53,682 bases of DNA from Deltaproteobacteria bacterium (GCA_021802775.1 JAJZRJ010000017.1:1-53682), one strand, 5' to 3'. Counted from the first letter of the stretch, positions 25,917 to 35,365 are shown. The notes: generated by a model not told the origin, from the sequence alone. Numbers and translations are program-made.

Positions 25917-28136
25917 CTAGTAGCGGCCATATTTCTTGCGCAGACGCTCACGAATGATTTCAGCGCCGGTGTTGAGGATAAAGGTCAGCATAAAAAGAAG
26001 GGTGGCGCAGAGGAAGAGCACCCGGTAAAGGGTGCCGCCCTGCGGAGCTTCCGGAATCTCCACGGCGATATTGGCCGAAAGCGTTCGCATGCCGTTGAAG
26101 ATCGACCAGTCGATGATCGGGGTGTTGCCGGTGGCCATGAGCACGATCATCGTCTCGCCCACCGCCCGGCCGAAGCCGATCATGATGGCGGCGAAGATGC
26201 CGGGGCTGGCCGAGGGCAACACCACCCGCCAGATCGTTTGCCAGCGGCTGGCTCCCAAGGCGAGCGAGGCGGCAGTGAGGCTGGGCGGGATGTTGGAGAT
26301 GGCATCCTCGGTGATGGAAAAGATGAGGGGGATGACGGCGATGCCGAGACCAAAGGCGATGATGATGCAGTTGCGCTGATCATAGCGCATGCCGGGCACA
26401 TCGTAGAGCCATTGTTTGAGGTCGCCACGGAAGAAGAGGTCCTCAAGCCAGGGAGCGGCCGCGAAACAAAGACCGCCGGCCAGGATGATGACCGGCACCA
26501 GCAGGATAAATTCATACCCTTTCATCCGGTGCTGGATGGTGGGGGTTTCGCAGAGCGGCTGCATCGGCAGCATGAAGAGCAGAAAAACCAGCGGCACCAC
26601 GACCAGGCTGAGCAGCGTGGCCAGGAGGTGCTTCTCCACCAGGGGGGCAAGCCAGAGGGCGATCAGGAAGCCGATGACCACCGACGGCACCGAGGCCATG
26701 ATTTCGATGACCGGTTTGACCGTTTTTTTGAACCGGGGGCTGGCGAACTGGCTGGTGTAGACCGCGCCGAAGATAGCCAGGGGCAGGGCGAAGACCATGG
26801 CATAGAGGGTGCCTTTGAGGGTGCCGAAGAGCAGGGGGACAAGGCTGAACTTGGCTTCGAAGTCGTCGCTGCCGGCCGAGGATTGCCAGGTAAAATCCGG
26901 CTCCGGATAACTTTCATACCAGATCTTGCCGAAGAGGGTCTTGAGATTGATTTCCGGATGGGGGTTGTCGATGTTCCAGAGACGCAGCGCCCCGCGACGA
27001 TCGATGCCGATCAGGCTGTTGCCTTGGCCGGAGATGGCGATGGTGGCGAGAGCGGCGTCGATGTCCAGGAGATGATTTTCGCTGGTCATGTGATCGAAAT
27101 ACACATGGCCGTCCCGGCCAAGGCTTACCAGGGATTTGCTCCGGCGCGACGGGATGATGGCGTCCACCGGGCTGGAATGGCCGGTCAGTTTATGGATCGC
27201 GCGCAGTTTTTTGTCGTCGGCTGCGTTGCTTTCCGGGGCAACCGGCATCCAGGTGGTCAGGCTGCCGTCGGCGCCGCCGACGGCAGCCGAGATGTCGCCA
27301 AAAACCAGGGCCAGGGCGGTTATCGCCTGATTGTTCGGTACCGCCACCACATTGTCGGTGCGGGTCGCGGCCCCGTCGTCAAGTTTCCAGCGCAGCAGGC
27401 TGCCGGTGTCGGTGCCGGCATAGAGCACATCGCCTTGCCGGTCCAGGGTAAAGGCGGTGATGGTTCCCGGCAATTCTTCGTCGATCAGGAACGAGACAGT
27501 CTCTGTGGTTTCGTTGTCAAAGAGATCGCGGGTTGTCGTCTGGCGGGTGACATTGAAACGGTTGTCAGCCAGCAGCGTCACCCTGGTGAGGTCGCCGCCA
27601 TCGCCGCCACCGCGGGCAACGACTCGCAGCGGGGCCGCCGGCAACGCCTCCGGCGGCAGATCCTTGCGGTTGTTCAGTTCCGGCACCACGGTGCGCTTGC
27701 CGTTGTCGTCGTAGGTAAGGGTGTAGGCGACCTGGCAGAGCGTCACCCCCCCATCCTGCCAGAGCAGGGTGAAGGTGTCGTCATGCCGGTCGAGTCCCCT
27801 GACCGTGCGGAGGGTGTCGCTGGCTCCAAACGTCGTGATGACCGCATTGGTCTTGAGATCGTAAAAGGTGAAGAGGCCCTGGTTGTCGAGCGAGAAGCCG
27901 ACTTCCTGGTAGTTATCCACCCCGGCCGCCAGCAACGGTTGTGATTGGGCGCCTGGCGCGGCAAAGATCGTCTGGATACCTTCCGCCTTGGCGGGCATGA
28001 AGAGCGGCAGCGTCACCTTGATGATGAGCAGCAGAATGGCGATGACGCTGGCGATGACCAGCATGCCGCCCACCGTGATGAGACGGGTGGCAATGCGATC
28101 ATGGCGCCGAACCTTCTGGATAAAGCGTCTGTCCAT
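25917..28136 (-). CDS. pstC: Phosphate ABC transporter permease PstC, long form with propeller-like insert
   Basis: 739 aa, more than twice the E. coli length. The first membrane helix (about 20-45) is followed by some 350 residues with repeated beta patterns such as GVDNYQEVGFSLDNQGLFTF, GDVLYAGTDTGSLLRWKL and RGALRLWNIDN, which look like WD40-type blades. The permease core (about 430-739) has GTLKGTLYAMVFALPLAIFG and LALGASRWQTIWRVVLP. The insert probably sits in the periplasm beside PstS and may help sense or dock. A strong hairpin separates it from pstS. Confidence 0.9.
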   Translation of the reverse strand: MDRRFIQKVRRHDRIATRLITVGGMLVIASVIAILLLIIKVTLPLFMPAKAEGIQTIFAAPGAQSQPLLAAGVDNYQEVGFSLDNQGLFTFYDLKTNAVITTFGASDTLRTVRGLDRHDDTFTLLWQDGGVTLCQVAYTLTYDDNGKRTVVPELNNRKDLPPEALPAAPLRVVARGGGDGGDLTRVTLLADNRFNVTRQTTTRDLFDNETTETVSFLIDEELPGTITAFTLDRQGDVLYAGTDTGSLLRWKLDDGAATRTDNVVAVPNNQAITALALVFGDISAAVGGADGSLTTWMPVAPESNAADDKKLRAIHKLTGHSSPVDAIIPSRRSKSLVSLGRDGHVYFDHMTSENHLLDIDAALATIAISGQGNSLIGIDRRGALRLWNIDNPHPEINLKTLFGKIWYESYPEPDFTWQSSAGSDDFEAKFSLVPLLFGTLKGTLYAMVFALPLAIFGAVYTSQFASPRFKKTVKPVIEIMASVPSVVIGFLIALWLAPLVEKHLLATLLSLVVVPLVFLLFMLPMQPLCETPTIQHRMKGYEFILLVPVIILAGGLCFAAAPWLEDLFFRGDLKQWLYDVPGMRYDQRNCIIIAFGLGIAVIPLIFSITEDAISNIPPSLTAASLALGASRWQTIWRVVLPSASPGIFAAIMIGFGRAVGETMIVLMATGNTPIIDWSIFNGMRTLSANIAVEIPEAPQGGTLYRVLFLCATLLFMLTFILNTGAEIIRERLRKKYGRY

Positions 28137-28190
28137 GCAGAGTCCCGGCTTGGCTGGTCTGGGTTGCGATGATTCGTCTACAGTCGATGC

Positions 28191-28230
28191 ATAATGGCCC
28201 AGGCGCTTTTTAAAGCGCCTGGGCCATTAT
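28191..28230 (-). terminator. Strong hairpin between pstS and pstC
   Basis: A perfect 19-bp inverted repeat (28191-28209 and 28212-28230, core GGCCCAGGCGCTTT) with a 2-nt spacer. It lies after the pstS stop on the transcribed minus strand. There is no T-run on that side, so it is more likely an mRNA-stabilising or partial-termination hairpin that keeps the PstS level above the membrane subunits, as in other pst operons (inference). A TTTAA follows on the plus strand, where no gene reads into it. Confidence 0.65.
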
Positions 28231-28264
28231 TTAACAAAAGAACCGGGAGCAGGCCAGCATTAAT

Positions 28265-29251
28265 TTAATTCAGCTTGGCCAACTCTTTCTCGATAACCTT
28301 GGCAGGCAGCGGCAGGAAGCCATCCTTGACCACGATTTCCTGGCCGGCCTTGGAGAGTACGAACTTCAGGAACTCCTTGGTCAGCGGCGGCAGCGGCTTG
28401 TTCGGTTCCTTGGCCACGTAGATGTAAAGCGTCCGGGAAAGCGGATACTTGCCGGAGAGCACGTTGTCGTAGTTGGGGGTGTAGGCAGGATCGCCCTTCT
28501 TCTTGCTCAGGTCAATGGCCTTGACACCGGAGGTCTTGTAGCCGATGCCCGAGTAGCCGATGCCGGCCTTGTCTTCGGTGATGCCGAGCACCACCGAGGC
28601 GGAACCCGGTTGCTCCTTGACGGTATCCTTATAGTCCCCCTTGAAGAGGGCGTGCTTCTTGAAGTAGCCGTAAGTGCCGGAGGCGGAGTTACGGCCATAG
28701 AGGCTGAAGGGCGTCTTCGCCCAGGAGCCGGTCAATCCGACCTGGCCCCAGGTGGTGTAATCCTCGCTGATGCCACCCTTGTGGGTCTTGGAGAAGATGG
28801 CGTCCACCTCCTGCAGGGAGAGGCCTTTGATCGGGTTGTCCTTGTGGACGAAGACCGCCAGCGAGTCGAGGGCCACGCCGATCTGGGTCGGCTTGTAGCC
28901 ATACTTCTTGGTGAAGGCGTCGATTTCTTCATTTTTCATCGCACGGGACATGGGGCCGAGCTGGGAGGTGCCGGCAATGAGCGCCGGCGGCGCGGTGCTG
29001 GAGCCTTTGCCTTCAACCTGGATGCGAACGTTGGGGTACTCCTTGCGGAAGGATTCGGACCAGAAGGTCATCAGGTTGTTCAGGGTGTCGGAACCGATGG
29101 AGTTGAGGTTGCCGGAGACACCGCTGACCTTCTTGTACATCGGAGTCTGCGGATCCACCTTCACCTCGGCCAAGGCGCTGGTGGCGGTCACGGCCACGGC
29201 GCAGCCTGCCACCAGAGCCCACTTCAGGGTTTTACCAAAACGTGTCGTCAT
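28265..29251 (-). CDS. pstS: Phosphate-binding periplasmic protein PstS
   Basis: 328 aa with a signal peptide (about 1-27, ending TSALA). Ligand-site motifs are [29 protein letters not shown] and [15 protein letters not shown]. It binds phosphate in the periplasm and hands it to PstC/PstA. ATG at 29251 is chosen because GAGGAG lies 7 nt upstream; ATG at 29257 would be too close. It is the first gene of the pst-pho operon and is preceded by three TAAY repeats spaced 11 bp. Confidence 0.95.
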   Translation of the reverse strand: MTTRFGKTLKWALVAGCAVAVTATSALAEVKVDPQTPMYKKVSGVSGNLNSIGSDTLNNLMTFWSESFRKEYPNVRIQVEGKGSSTAPPALIAGTSQLGPMSRAMKNEEIDAFTKKYGYKPTQIGVALDSLAVFVHKDNPIKGLSLQEVDAIFSKTHKGGISEDYTTWGQVGLTGSWAKTPFSLYGRNSASGTYGYFKKHALFKGDYKDTVKEQPGSASVVLGITEDKAGIGYSGIGYKTSGVKAIDLSKKKGDPAYTPNYDNVLSGKYPLSRTLYIYVAKEPNKPLPPLTKEFLKFVLSKAGQEIVVKDGFLPLPAKVIEKELAKLN

Positions 29252-29334
29252 GTTCATTCTCCTCGCGAAAAAGGGGGGTTGGGCAATGGATGGAATCTCT
29301 AGTTTGGATGCCACCCAGTGAGTGATGTGGGTTT

Positions 29335-29376
29335 ACAATGCTCCCTGGGTGTTAGAATTGTATTAGTTTTTCATTA
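29335..29376 (-). promoter_or_regulatory. Candidate Pho box and -10 for pstS
   Basis: Read on the minus strand, TAAT, TAAT and TAAC begin at plus positions 29376, 29365 and 29354, exactly 11 bp apart. CATTGT begins 14 nt after the start of the last repeat and could be the -10. The porin and chemoreceptor-unit promoters have the same layout. PhoB-family regulators bind 11-bp direct repeats, so this is a natural PhoB site. It is read by eye; binding is not shown. Confidence 0.65.
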
Positions 29377-29440
29377 ATAATTCAAAATAATCCCGGTGTA
29401 TCGCGCTAACTCGTTACAGTAGCGTGTTTTTCTAATCGAT

Positions 29441-29493
29441 TAACCATCCCGTAATCAAAAAATAACCTCCGCCTAATCCGTCCCCCCTACTCT
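29441..29493 (+). promoter_or_regulatory. Candidate Pho box and -10 for the porin gene
   Basis: Four repeats TAACC, TAATC, TAACC and TAATC start at 29441, 29452, 29463 and 29474, exactly 11 bp apart. TACTCT at 29488 begins 14 nt after the start of the last repeat and is a plausible -10. It lies in the 321-base gap between divergent pstS and the porin, which also holds the pstS box; nothing else is evident in that gap. This is the longest repeat run of the four sites in the window. Confidence 0.68.
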
Positions 29494-29572
29494 CGTTCCA
29501 AGTTGATGGTTCCTTGGGCCGGCAGGCGGCCCGGAATTCTTTTTAATCCTTTAGGAGTAGAGGAGAAACGGT

Positions 29573-30829
29573 ATGAAAAAGATGATGTGTACGGTTGCCG
29601 CGCTGACCATGTGCGCGGCGTTGCCCAGCCTGGCTGCGGCCGGCGCCGGGGCGGATTCCCAGGACGATATCAAGAAGGAGCTGGAGTATCTGCGCCTCAA
29701 GATGAGTTCTCAGATGGAGCGCGTCGAGCAACTCGAAGATCGGCTCAAGAAGCAGAACGAGGCGAGCGGCAGGGTCGTGCTGGCCAACGAATTCATCGAC
29801 CAGCTCAAGCTGAAGGGCGACCTGCGGGTCCGTTATGAAATCCGCGACAAGGACAACAAGACCGCCACCGATATCTCCCGCGACCGCTGGCGGACCCGGT
29901 TCCGGGTCGGCGGGGTCTGGGAGAACAAGGCGGAGGACTGGCAGGTGGGCGCCGGGCTCGCCAGCGGCAGCGACGACCCGACCAGCACCAACGACACCTG
30001 GAGCGAGACCAAGTCCTTTGAAACCGGGGATATCCGCCTGGATTACGCCTATGCCGGCCACAAGTGGCAGGATTTCAAGTTCACCATCGGTCAGCAGGAG
30101 AATCCCTACGAGACCTCCTGGGTGCTGTGGGACGGCGATGTGCGCTTGGCCGGCCTCACCGGCCAGTATGGCAAGAAGGAGGGCGTCTTCGCCACGGTGG
30201 GCGGCTACGGCGCCAAGCTGGTGAATGACGACAACACCGCCATGCTCTACATGGGCCAGGCCGGCTACCGCGGCAAGATCGGCAACGCCAAATATACCCT
30301 GGCCGCCGGCTACCATGCCTACGACCAGTCGTTCATCAACGACAAGGCTGCCACCACCCTGGGCAGCATCGACGCGACCCAGTATGCCCTGGAGATCGGC
30401 GATCTCTACGGCAAGGTCTCCTTCCCGGTGGCCGCCGCCAAGCTCTCGCTTTACGGCCACCTCTGGCAGAACTTCGGGGCGGACGGCGATGTCGGCGAAA
30501 GCCAGATCGCCAGCTTCACCCAGAAGCCGGAGGATGCGGACACCGGCTATGTGATCGGTCTTGATGCGAAGATCGACAAGTTTAAACTGGGCTACTCCTA
30601 CTCCGTGGTCGAGGCGGATTCCCTCTATGGCCAGCTTACGGATTCCGACTTTGGCGACGGTCTTTCCAAGACCAACAAGCAGGGCCACCGGGTGGCATTG
30701 GGCTACGGTTTCTCCAAAAACTGGTCCGCCGGCCTCACCTGGTTCAAGTTCGAGGAGGATGTAACGCTCACCACCACCGCGGTGGACGAAATCGACATTT
30801 ACCAGTTTGACCTGGTGTACAAGTTCTAG
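29573..30829 (+). CDS. Outer-membrane porin, probably phosphate-starvation induced
   Basis: 418 aa. A signal peptide (1 to about 22, ending AAA) is followed by a short coiled coil (about 28-65), then alternating beta strands with many aromatic girdle residues (VRYEIRD, YGYFSK-like hairpins), ending in LVYKF with the terminal Phe expected of beta-barrel proteins. It fits the putative porin group with an N-terminal coiled coil. Its place opposite pstS and its four-repeat Pho-box candidate suggest entry of phosphate or another anion across the outer membrane. A strong terminator follows at 30952. Confidence 0.85.
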   Translation: MKKMMCTVAALTMCAALPSLAAAGAGADSQDDIKKELEYLRLKMSSQMERVEQLEDRLKKQNEASGRVVLANEFIDQLKLKGDLRVRYEIRDKDNKTATDISRDRWRTRFRVGGVWENKAEDWQVGAGLASGSDDPTSTNDTWSETKSFETGDIRLDYAYAGHKWQDFKFTIGQQENPYETSWVLWDGDVRLAGLTGQYGKKEGVFATVGGYGAKLVNDDNTAMLYMGQAGYRGKIGNAKYTLAAGYHAYDQSFINDKAATTLGSIDATQYALEIGDLYGKVSFPVAAAKLSLYGHLWQNFGADGDVGESQIASFTQKPEDADTGYVIGLDAKIDKFKLGYSYSVVEADSLYGQLTDSDFGDGLSKTNKQGHRVALGYGFSKNWSAGLTWFKFEEDVTLTTTAVDEIDIYQFDLVYKF

Positions 30830-30951
30830 TTTTTTGCCCCTGCAACAGGGGGCCTGTTGCGCGGTCGGCGCCTTCGCGGCCCACTCCTTGTCGCGGGGTG
30901 CCGACTGTTCTTTCTTCTCTCTTTTCCCTTTTCTCCTGCCCTCGCCGTCGC

Positions 30952-30978
30952 CCCCCGCGGCGGCGGGGGTCTTTTTTT
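30952..30978 (+). terminator. Intrinsic terminator after the porin gene
   Basis: A CCCCCGC/GCGGGGG stem (30952-30958 and 30963-30969) with a 4-nt loop is followed by TC and seven T residues (30972-30978). It lies about 120 bases past the porin stop and just before the next candidate Pho box, so the chemoreceptor unit should have its own promoter. Confidence 0.85.
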
Positions 30979-30989
30979 CAATACAAAAA

Positions 30990-31031
30990 TAATCCTTCCC
31001 TAATCCCTCCCTAATGGGAGGGAGATACGTT
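30990..31031 (+). promoter_or_regulatory. Candidate Pho box and -10 for the chemoreceptor unit
   Basis: TAATC, TAATC and TAATG start at 30990, 31001 and 31012, exactly 11 bp apart, and TACGTT at 31026 begins 14 nt after the start of the last. Repeat phase and offset match the porin site. It drives the small Cys-protein gene and probably the chemoreceptor. Confidence 0.66.
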
Positions 31032-31083
31032 TGTTTCGTTGAGTGCGAACGCAGAACAATTATCAATTCGGGAGGAACGTCCA

Positions 31084-31302
31084 ATGTCGTGCCAACACCT
31101 GTCGTACTATCGCTACGGCCAGAATGGTTGGGCTGTGGCCAGTTGCACCGCCAAGGATTCGCCTTACGTGCCAAGCCTCTGTGATCTGGAAAAATTTTGC
31201 CAGAACGGCCGGCATGCCCTCTGCCCTTTTTATCTGCTTGCCGCGCTCCCTCCGCAGGATTTCCCGGGAGGACGGGCCATGGAGGTGGCGGTCGGCGTGT
31301 AG
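31084..31302 (+). CDS. Small cysteine-containing protein of unknown function
   Basis: 72 aa with five Cys (C3, C21, C33, C39, C47), no signal peptide and no known motif. The order C-x11-C-x5-C-x7-C in the middle could bind metal or a cluster, but this is not a classic pattern. GGGAGGAACGTCCA gives a good ribosome site, and the gene sits right after the candidate Pho box, which supports expression. It ends 74 nt before the chemoreceptor. I do not recognise a family. Confidence 0.6.
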   Translation: MSCQHLSYYRYGQNGWAVASCTAKDSPYVPSLCDLEKFCQNGRHALCPFYLLAALPPQDFPGGRAMEVAVGV

Positions 31303-31376
31303 CCGATCTCTGGTTCATCTGGCGGCGGCAACAAGCAACGGAATTTGGAGTCATTAGCAATTTAAAGGAGCACGGG

Positions 31377-32945
31377 ATGCGCTACAGTCTGAAGTGGAAG
31401 CTCGGTTTTTTCTTTGTCTTTGTCATGCTGGCCGCCGGAGCAGGAATGGGCGTGTTGTACACCATTTCAGTAACCACCCAGGAACGACTTATCGCAGGCA
31501 CGCGCCAGGCCAATGAAGGCATCCTGGTTTCCGGTGAGAATGGCATGGACAACGTGCTCCTGGTGCGCGAACTCCAGGCAGCCCTGCTCAACCAGATGCT
31601 ACAATGGAAGAATTTTCTGGTGCGCGGTCAGTTTCAGGACATGCGCGTTAAGTACGAAGAGGAATTAGCCAAGGGCGACACCCGGATCGTCGCCATGCTG
31701 GGGGCGTCCCAGCGCGCTTTTGCCCACGATGGGGTAAGCCTTGAACAGTTGCGGAAAATCGGCGACGAGTATGACGGCTTCAGGCAGCAGATGGAAACTG
31801 CCCGGGGCATGATGGCCTTCCACGATTCCTATGCCGAAGGGATCCGGGCCGCGGATCAGTACACCGGCGACAAGGGAACCGAGGCCATTGCCATGACCCG
31901 CGCCCTGGCCGAGCAGATTGCCAAACAGACCGGTCTCCGGACCGGCGAGGCCATTGCCACCGTGCGCTCCGACCATGATGCCGTGTACCGGCAGGCGAAA
32001 ATGCGCTCGGCCCTGGTGACCATCGGCTCCGGCCTGGGGATCTTCCTCGTGTTGCTGGTGGTCTTTGCCTATTTCGGCCGCAAGGTGATCCAGCCCATTG
32101 CCGGGATCAACGACCGCTTGCAGGCGGTGGTGGAACAGGTTTACGGGGAGTCGGTGCAGCTTTCCGAGGCGAGTCTCGGTCTGGCCGAGGGGGCGAACCG
32201 CCAGGCGGCCGGGGTGGAGGAGACGAGTGCCGCCATGCAGCAATTGAACAGCCAGGCCAATGCCAACCACGAAAGCGCGCGCCAGGCCGGCCAACTCTCT
32301 CGCGAGATGCAGAAGGTGGTGCAGCAGGGCGGCGACCAGATGGCGAACATGTTCGCTGCCATGCAGGAGATCGAGCAGCAGTCGGCAGAGGTGATCAAGA
32401 TCACCAGGAACATCGACGACATCGCCTTCCAGACCAATCTGCTGGCCCTGAACGCGGCGGTGGAGGCGGCCAGGGCCGGCGAGGCCGGGGCGGGATTCGC
32501 GGTGGTGGCCGACGAGATCCGGCGGCTCGCCCAAAACGTCGCCGCCTCGGCCAAGGAGACGGCGGTGATCGTCCAGCACAACATCGAGAAGGTGCAGCAG
32601 GGCGCGACCCTGTGCGGGGAGCTGAACCAGGCCTTTGCCGAGATCCATGGGGGCATTGCCCGGGTGAACGACGAGATCCAGAGTATTGCCGGGGCCAGCC
32701 ATGAACAGGTGGCCGGCATCCTCCAGGTCAGCGCCGCCATGGCCGATATCGACGAGGTGAGCCTCACCGCCTCGGCCAAGGCGGAAGAGGCGGCCCGCAC
32801 CGCCGCCACCTTGCAGGAGCAGGCCGCGGAACTGCGCCTGCTTTCCGGCTCCCTGCTCACCCTGGTCCATGGCAAGCACCCCGGCGCCGAAGCGGCGCTG
32901 CCCGAGGCGGTACCGGGGCGGGAACCCCTGCTTGCCGCGGCCTGA
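31377..32945 (+). CDS. Methyl-accepting chemotaxis protein
   Basis: 522 aa. Membrane helix 1 (about 9-31), a helical periplasmic sensor of about 180 residues, membrane helix 2 (about 211-233), then the signalling helices with the highly conserved hairpin [20 protein letters not shown] near 355. No CheR-docking pentapeptide is seen at the C-terminus. Start ATG follows AAAGGAGCACGGG; a longer reading from 31197 overlaps the Cys-protein gene and is unlikely. The candidate Pho box upstream suggests a receptor made when phosphate is scarce, but the ligand is unknown. Confidence 0.92.
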   Translation: MRYSLKWKLGFFFVFVMLAAGAGMGVLYTISVTTQERLIAGTRQANEGILVSGENGMDNVLLVRELQAALLNQMLQWKNFLVRGQFQDMRVKYEEELAKGDTRIVAMLGASQRAFAHDGVSLEQLRKIGDEYDGFRQQMETARGMMAFHDSYAEGIRAADQYTGDKGTEAIAMTRALAEQIAKQTGLRTGEAIATVRSDHDAVYRQAKMRSALVTIGSGLGIFLVLLVVFAYFGRKVIQPIAGINDRLQAVVEQVYGESVQLSEASLGLAEGANRQAAGVEETSAAMQQLNSQANANHESARQAGQLSREMQKVVQQGGDQMANMFAAMQEIEQQSAEVIKITRNIDDIAFQTNLLALNAAVEAARAGEAGAGFAVVADEIRRLAQNVAASAKETAVIVQHNIEKVQQGATLCGELNQAFAEIHGGIARVNDEIQSIAGASHEQVAGILQVSAAMADIDEVSLTASAKAEEAARTAATLQEQAAELRLLSGSLLTLVHGKHPGAEAALPEAVPGREPLLAAA

Positions 32946-33001
32946 ATCCCTGGCCGGAGCACCAAGGTTTTATCTACGGACACGCGCTAAGGAGGATGTT
33001 C

Positions 33002-34834
33002 ATGAGCACCACGGTTTCGGCAACGGGTTTTACCCGGGAAATGATCATTCAACTGCTGGACGACAACGGGCTCACCGCCTGGTTTCAGCCGATCTTCTGC
33101 CGCCAGAGCGGTGAGGTCTTTGGCTACGAGGCCCTGGCGCGGCTGCATGACCCCAGGTTCCATTCCGTCGATATCGCCTCCCTGTTCGCCAAGGCCCAGG
33201 CCGAAGGCATCATCTCCGCCCTCGACATGCTCTGCCGGGAAAACTCCTTCTGCCGGGCGGCCGAGCTTGGTCTGGCAAAGATGAACGCCTATCTCTATGT
33301 GAACATCTGCCCAGCCACCCTGATGCACCCGGCGCACCGGGGCGGGGTGACGGACCGGCTCGCCGAGGAATGCGGCATTGCTAAGGAGCGGATTATCCTG
33401 GAGCTGACCGAGCAGGAGGCGATCCGCAACTATGACCTGTTCCGCCATTCGGTGGAACACTACCGCAACCGGGGCTACAAGATCGCCATCGACGATTTCG
33501 GCGCCGGCTACGGCGGACTCAAGATGCTCTCCATCATCCGGCCCGATTACGTCAAGGTGGACCGTCACTTCATCACCGAGATCGACCGCGATTCCTTCAA
33601 GTACAACCTGGTGGATGCCATCGCCACCGTGTGCCACAAACTGGGCATCACCGTCATTGCCGAAGGGATCGAGCGGTCCGAGGAACTGGAGACCATGGCC
33701 CGGTTCGACATCGATTTGCTCCAGGGGTATCTGTTGGGGCGGTCCGAGCCGGAGCTGGTCCGGCAGCGGCATGAGTTGCTGCACCACGACCGGGCGGCGG
33801 TCTGTTGCCTCGACCCCCTGTCCACCTGTGCTATCGGCAGCACGGTCCGCTACGTCGAACCCCTCTCGCCGGCGCAGGCGCTGATGGATGCCTTCCGGCG
33901 CTTCAAGGATGACCCCGATCTGCACGGCATTCCCGTGGTGGAAAGCGAGCGGGTGCTGGGCATGCTGAGTCGCATGGATTTTTTGGAAAAAGAGCTGGTC
34001 GGGCCGTGTGGATATGGTTTTGCGCTGTCGGCCCATCGCTCGATCCGGGAGGTGCTGGGGCAGGAGTATCTGCTGGTGGAGGCCGCGACCCCGGTGGAGG
34101 AGGTGGTGCGCCGGGTCAGAGCCCGGCGGGGGCGCTCCCTTTACGACGACATCTGCGTCGCCCAGAACGGCCGTTATCTGGGGACCGTGGCCATCACGGC
34201 CTTGCTCGACACCATCACCCAGAAGAGCATCCAGCTGGCCAAGGGAGCCAATCCGCTCTCCGGTTTGCCGGGCAACGAATTCATCCAGCGGACCATTACC
34301 GGTCTCATCGGGCAGAAGGTCGATTTTGACGTTTGTTATATAGATGTCGATGATTTCAAGCCCTACAACGATTATTACGGTTTCGAAAAAGGCGATCAGG
34401 TGATCAAACGGCTGGGGCAGCTCATTGTCGATACCGTGCAGCCCAACGAGAGCGACCGCCTCCGTTTTGTCGGCCATATCGGCGGGGACGACTTCATCGT
34501 GGTCACCCGGCCCCAGGCCTCACTGGCGATCTGCCAGCGCATCATCAAGGTTTTCACCGGGCTGCTGCCGGAGTTTCACGGGACCCCGGAACTGGAGCAG
34601 GGGTATTACCTGGCCACCGACCGGCAGGGCCATCTGCGGCGTTTTTCCCTGCTCTCGCTCTCCATCGGCATCGTCGGCACCGAGCAGTGTGCGGTGCAAT
34701 CCTACGGCGAACTCGCCTTTCTCGCCTCGGGGGTGAAACGGGCGGCCAAGCAGGAAAAGGGCTGCTCCATCGTGCGCAACCGGCGGGATGCCGCGCAGTC
34801 GCCGGTGACAGAGCAAATCGGGATGGCGGCCTGA
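33002..34834 (+). CDS. EAL-CBS-GGDEF cyclic-di-GMP protein
   Basis: 610 aa. The EAL domain (about 14-255) keeps the motifs needed for c-di-GMP hydrolysis: EALARL, YVNICP, LELTE, IDDFGAGYGG, VKVDRHF and AEGIE. Two CBS-like repeats (about 265-410) may bind nucleotide. The C-terminal GGDEF domain has DVDDFKPYNDYYG and a GGDDF signature (about 494-498) without an RxxD inhibitory site. Both activities are possible, so the net direction is unclear. ATG 33002 with AAGGAGG upstream is preferred over 32996. Its place behind the chemoreceptor connects the phosphate locus with c-di-GMP. Confidence 0.9.
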   Translation: MSTTVSATGFTREMIIQLLDDNGLTAWFQPIFCRQSGEVFGYEALARLHDPRFHSVDIASLFAKAQAEGIISALDMLCRENSFCRAAELGLAKMNAYLYVNICPATLMHPAHRGGVTDRLAEECGIAKERIILELTEQEAIRNYDLFRHSVEHYRNRGYKIAIDDFGAGYGGLKMLSIIRPDYVKVDRHFITEIDRDSFKYNLVDAIATVCHKLGITVIAEGIERSEELETMARFDIDLLQGYLLGRSEPELVRQRHELLHHDRAAVCCLDPLSTCAIGSTVRYVEPLSPAQALMDAFRRFKDDPDLHGIPVVESERVLGMLSRMDFLEKELVGPCGYGFALSAHRSIREVLGQEYLLVEAATPVEEVVRRVRARRGRSLYDDICVAQNGRYLGTVAITALLDTITQKSIQLAKGANPLSGLPGNEFIQRTITGLIGQKVDFDVCYIDVDDFKPYNDYYGFEKGDQVIKRLGQLIVDTVQPNESDRLRFVGHIGGDDFIVVTRPQASLAICQRIIKVFTGLLPEFHGTPELEQGYYLATDRQGHLRRFSLLSLSIGIVGTEQCAVQSYGELAFLASGVKRAAKQEKGCSIVRNRRDAAQSPVTEQIGMAA

Positions 34835-34886
34835 GCGGAAATATTGCCGGTCGGCGACCAGTAACCAATAAGAAGAGAGAATCGCG

Positions 34887-35363
34887 ATGGTCACGGTTGA
34901 GAGATTCGGGGAAAGGGAAATATCCGGCAGTGGTGCGCCGGCCGCTGCGCCGGAACAGGATTTCGGCCTGGGGCGGGGCAAGGTGCTCATCGTCGAGGAC
35001 GACGAGCATATCGCCGAGTTGCTGCGCTACTGGTTCCATCGGGCCGGCTTCGTGGCGCGGATCGCGGCGGATGGGCTGGCGGCGTGCCGCATGGTGGAGC
35101 GGGAACGGCCGGATGTTATGCTGCTCGACCTCATGCTGCCGGGGCTGGACGGCCGGGAGGTCTGCCGGCGCATCCGGCGCCATCACGACCCCCGGATCGC
35201 AGGGACCCCCATTATCATGCTGACCGCGCTCTCTTCCCGGGAGGACAAGGCCAGCGGACTGCTGCTGGGCGCCGACCTCTACATCACCAAACCCTATTCG
35301 GTCCGGGACGTGCTCAACGCCGCCAAAGGGGTGCTCGGCCGTCGCCGGCCGCCGGCCGGCTGA
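34887..35363 (+). CDS. Response regulator receiver protein
   Basis: 158 aa: about 30 disordered residues rich in Gly/Ala/Pro, then a receiver with VLIVEDDEH, VMLLDLMLPGLDG (Asp81), MLTALSS and YITKPYSV. It resembles a PhoB receiver without its DNA-binding domain. It follows the EAL-CBS-GGDEF gene by 52 nt and converges on dsbD with only 2 nt between stops. It may take phosphate from PhoR or another kinase. Confidence 0.88.
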   Translation: MVTVERFGEREISGSGAPAAAPEQDFGLGRGKVLIVEDDEHIAELLRYWFHRAGFVARIAADGLAACRMVERERPDVMLLDLMLPGLDGREVCRRIRRHHDPRIAGTPIIMLTALSSREDKASGLLLGADLYITKPYSVRDVLNAAKGVLGRRRPPAG

Positions 35364-35365
35364 CC

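Noticed and set aside
24249..27944. Open frame of 1231 aa on the plus strand across pstB-pstA-pstC
   Set aside because: It is antisense to three clear Pst genes, has low-complexity His/Gln/Gly/Asp composition and matches nothing; a by-product of GC-rich codon use.
29543..31360. Minus-strand frame of 605 aa across the porin gene
   Set aside because: The porin has signal peptide, barrel pattern, ribosome site and terminator; the antisense frame has none.
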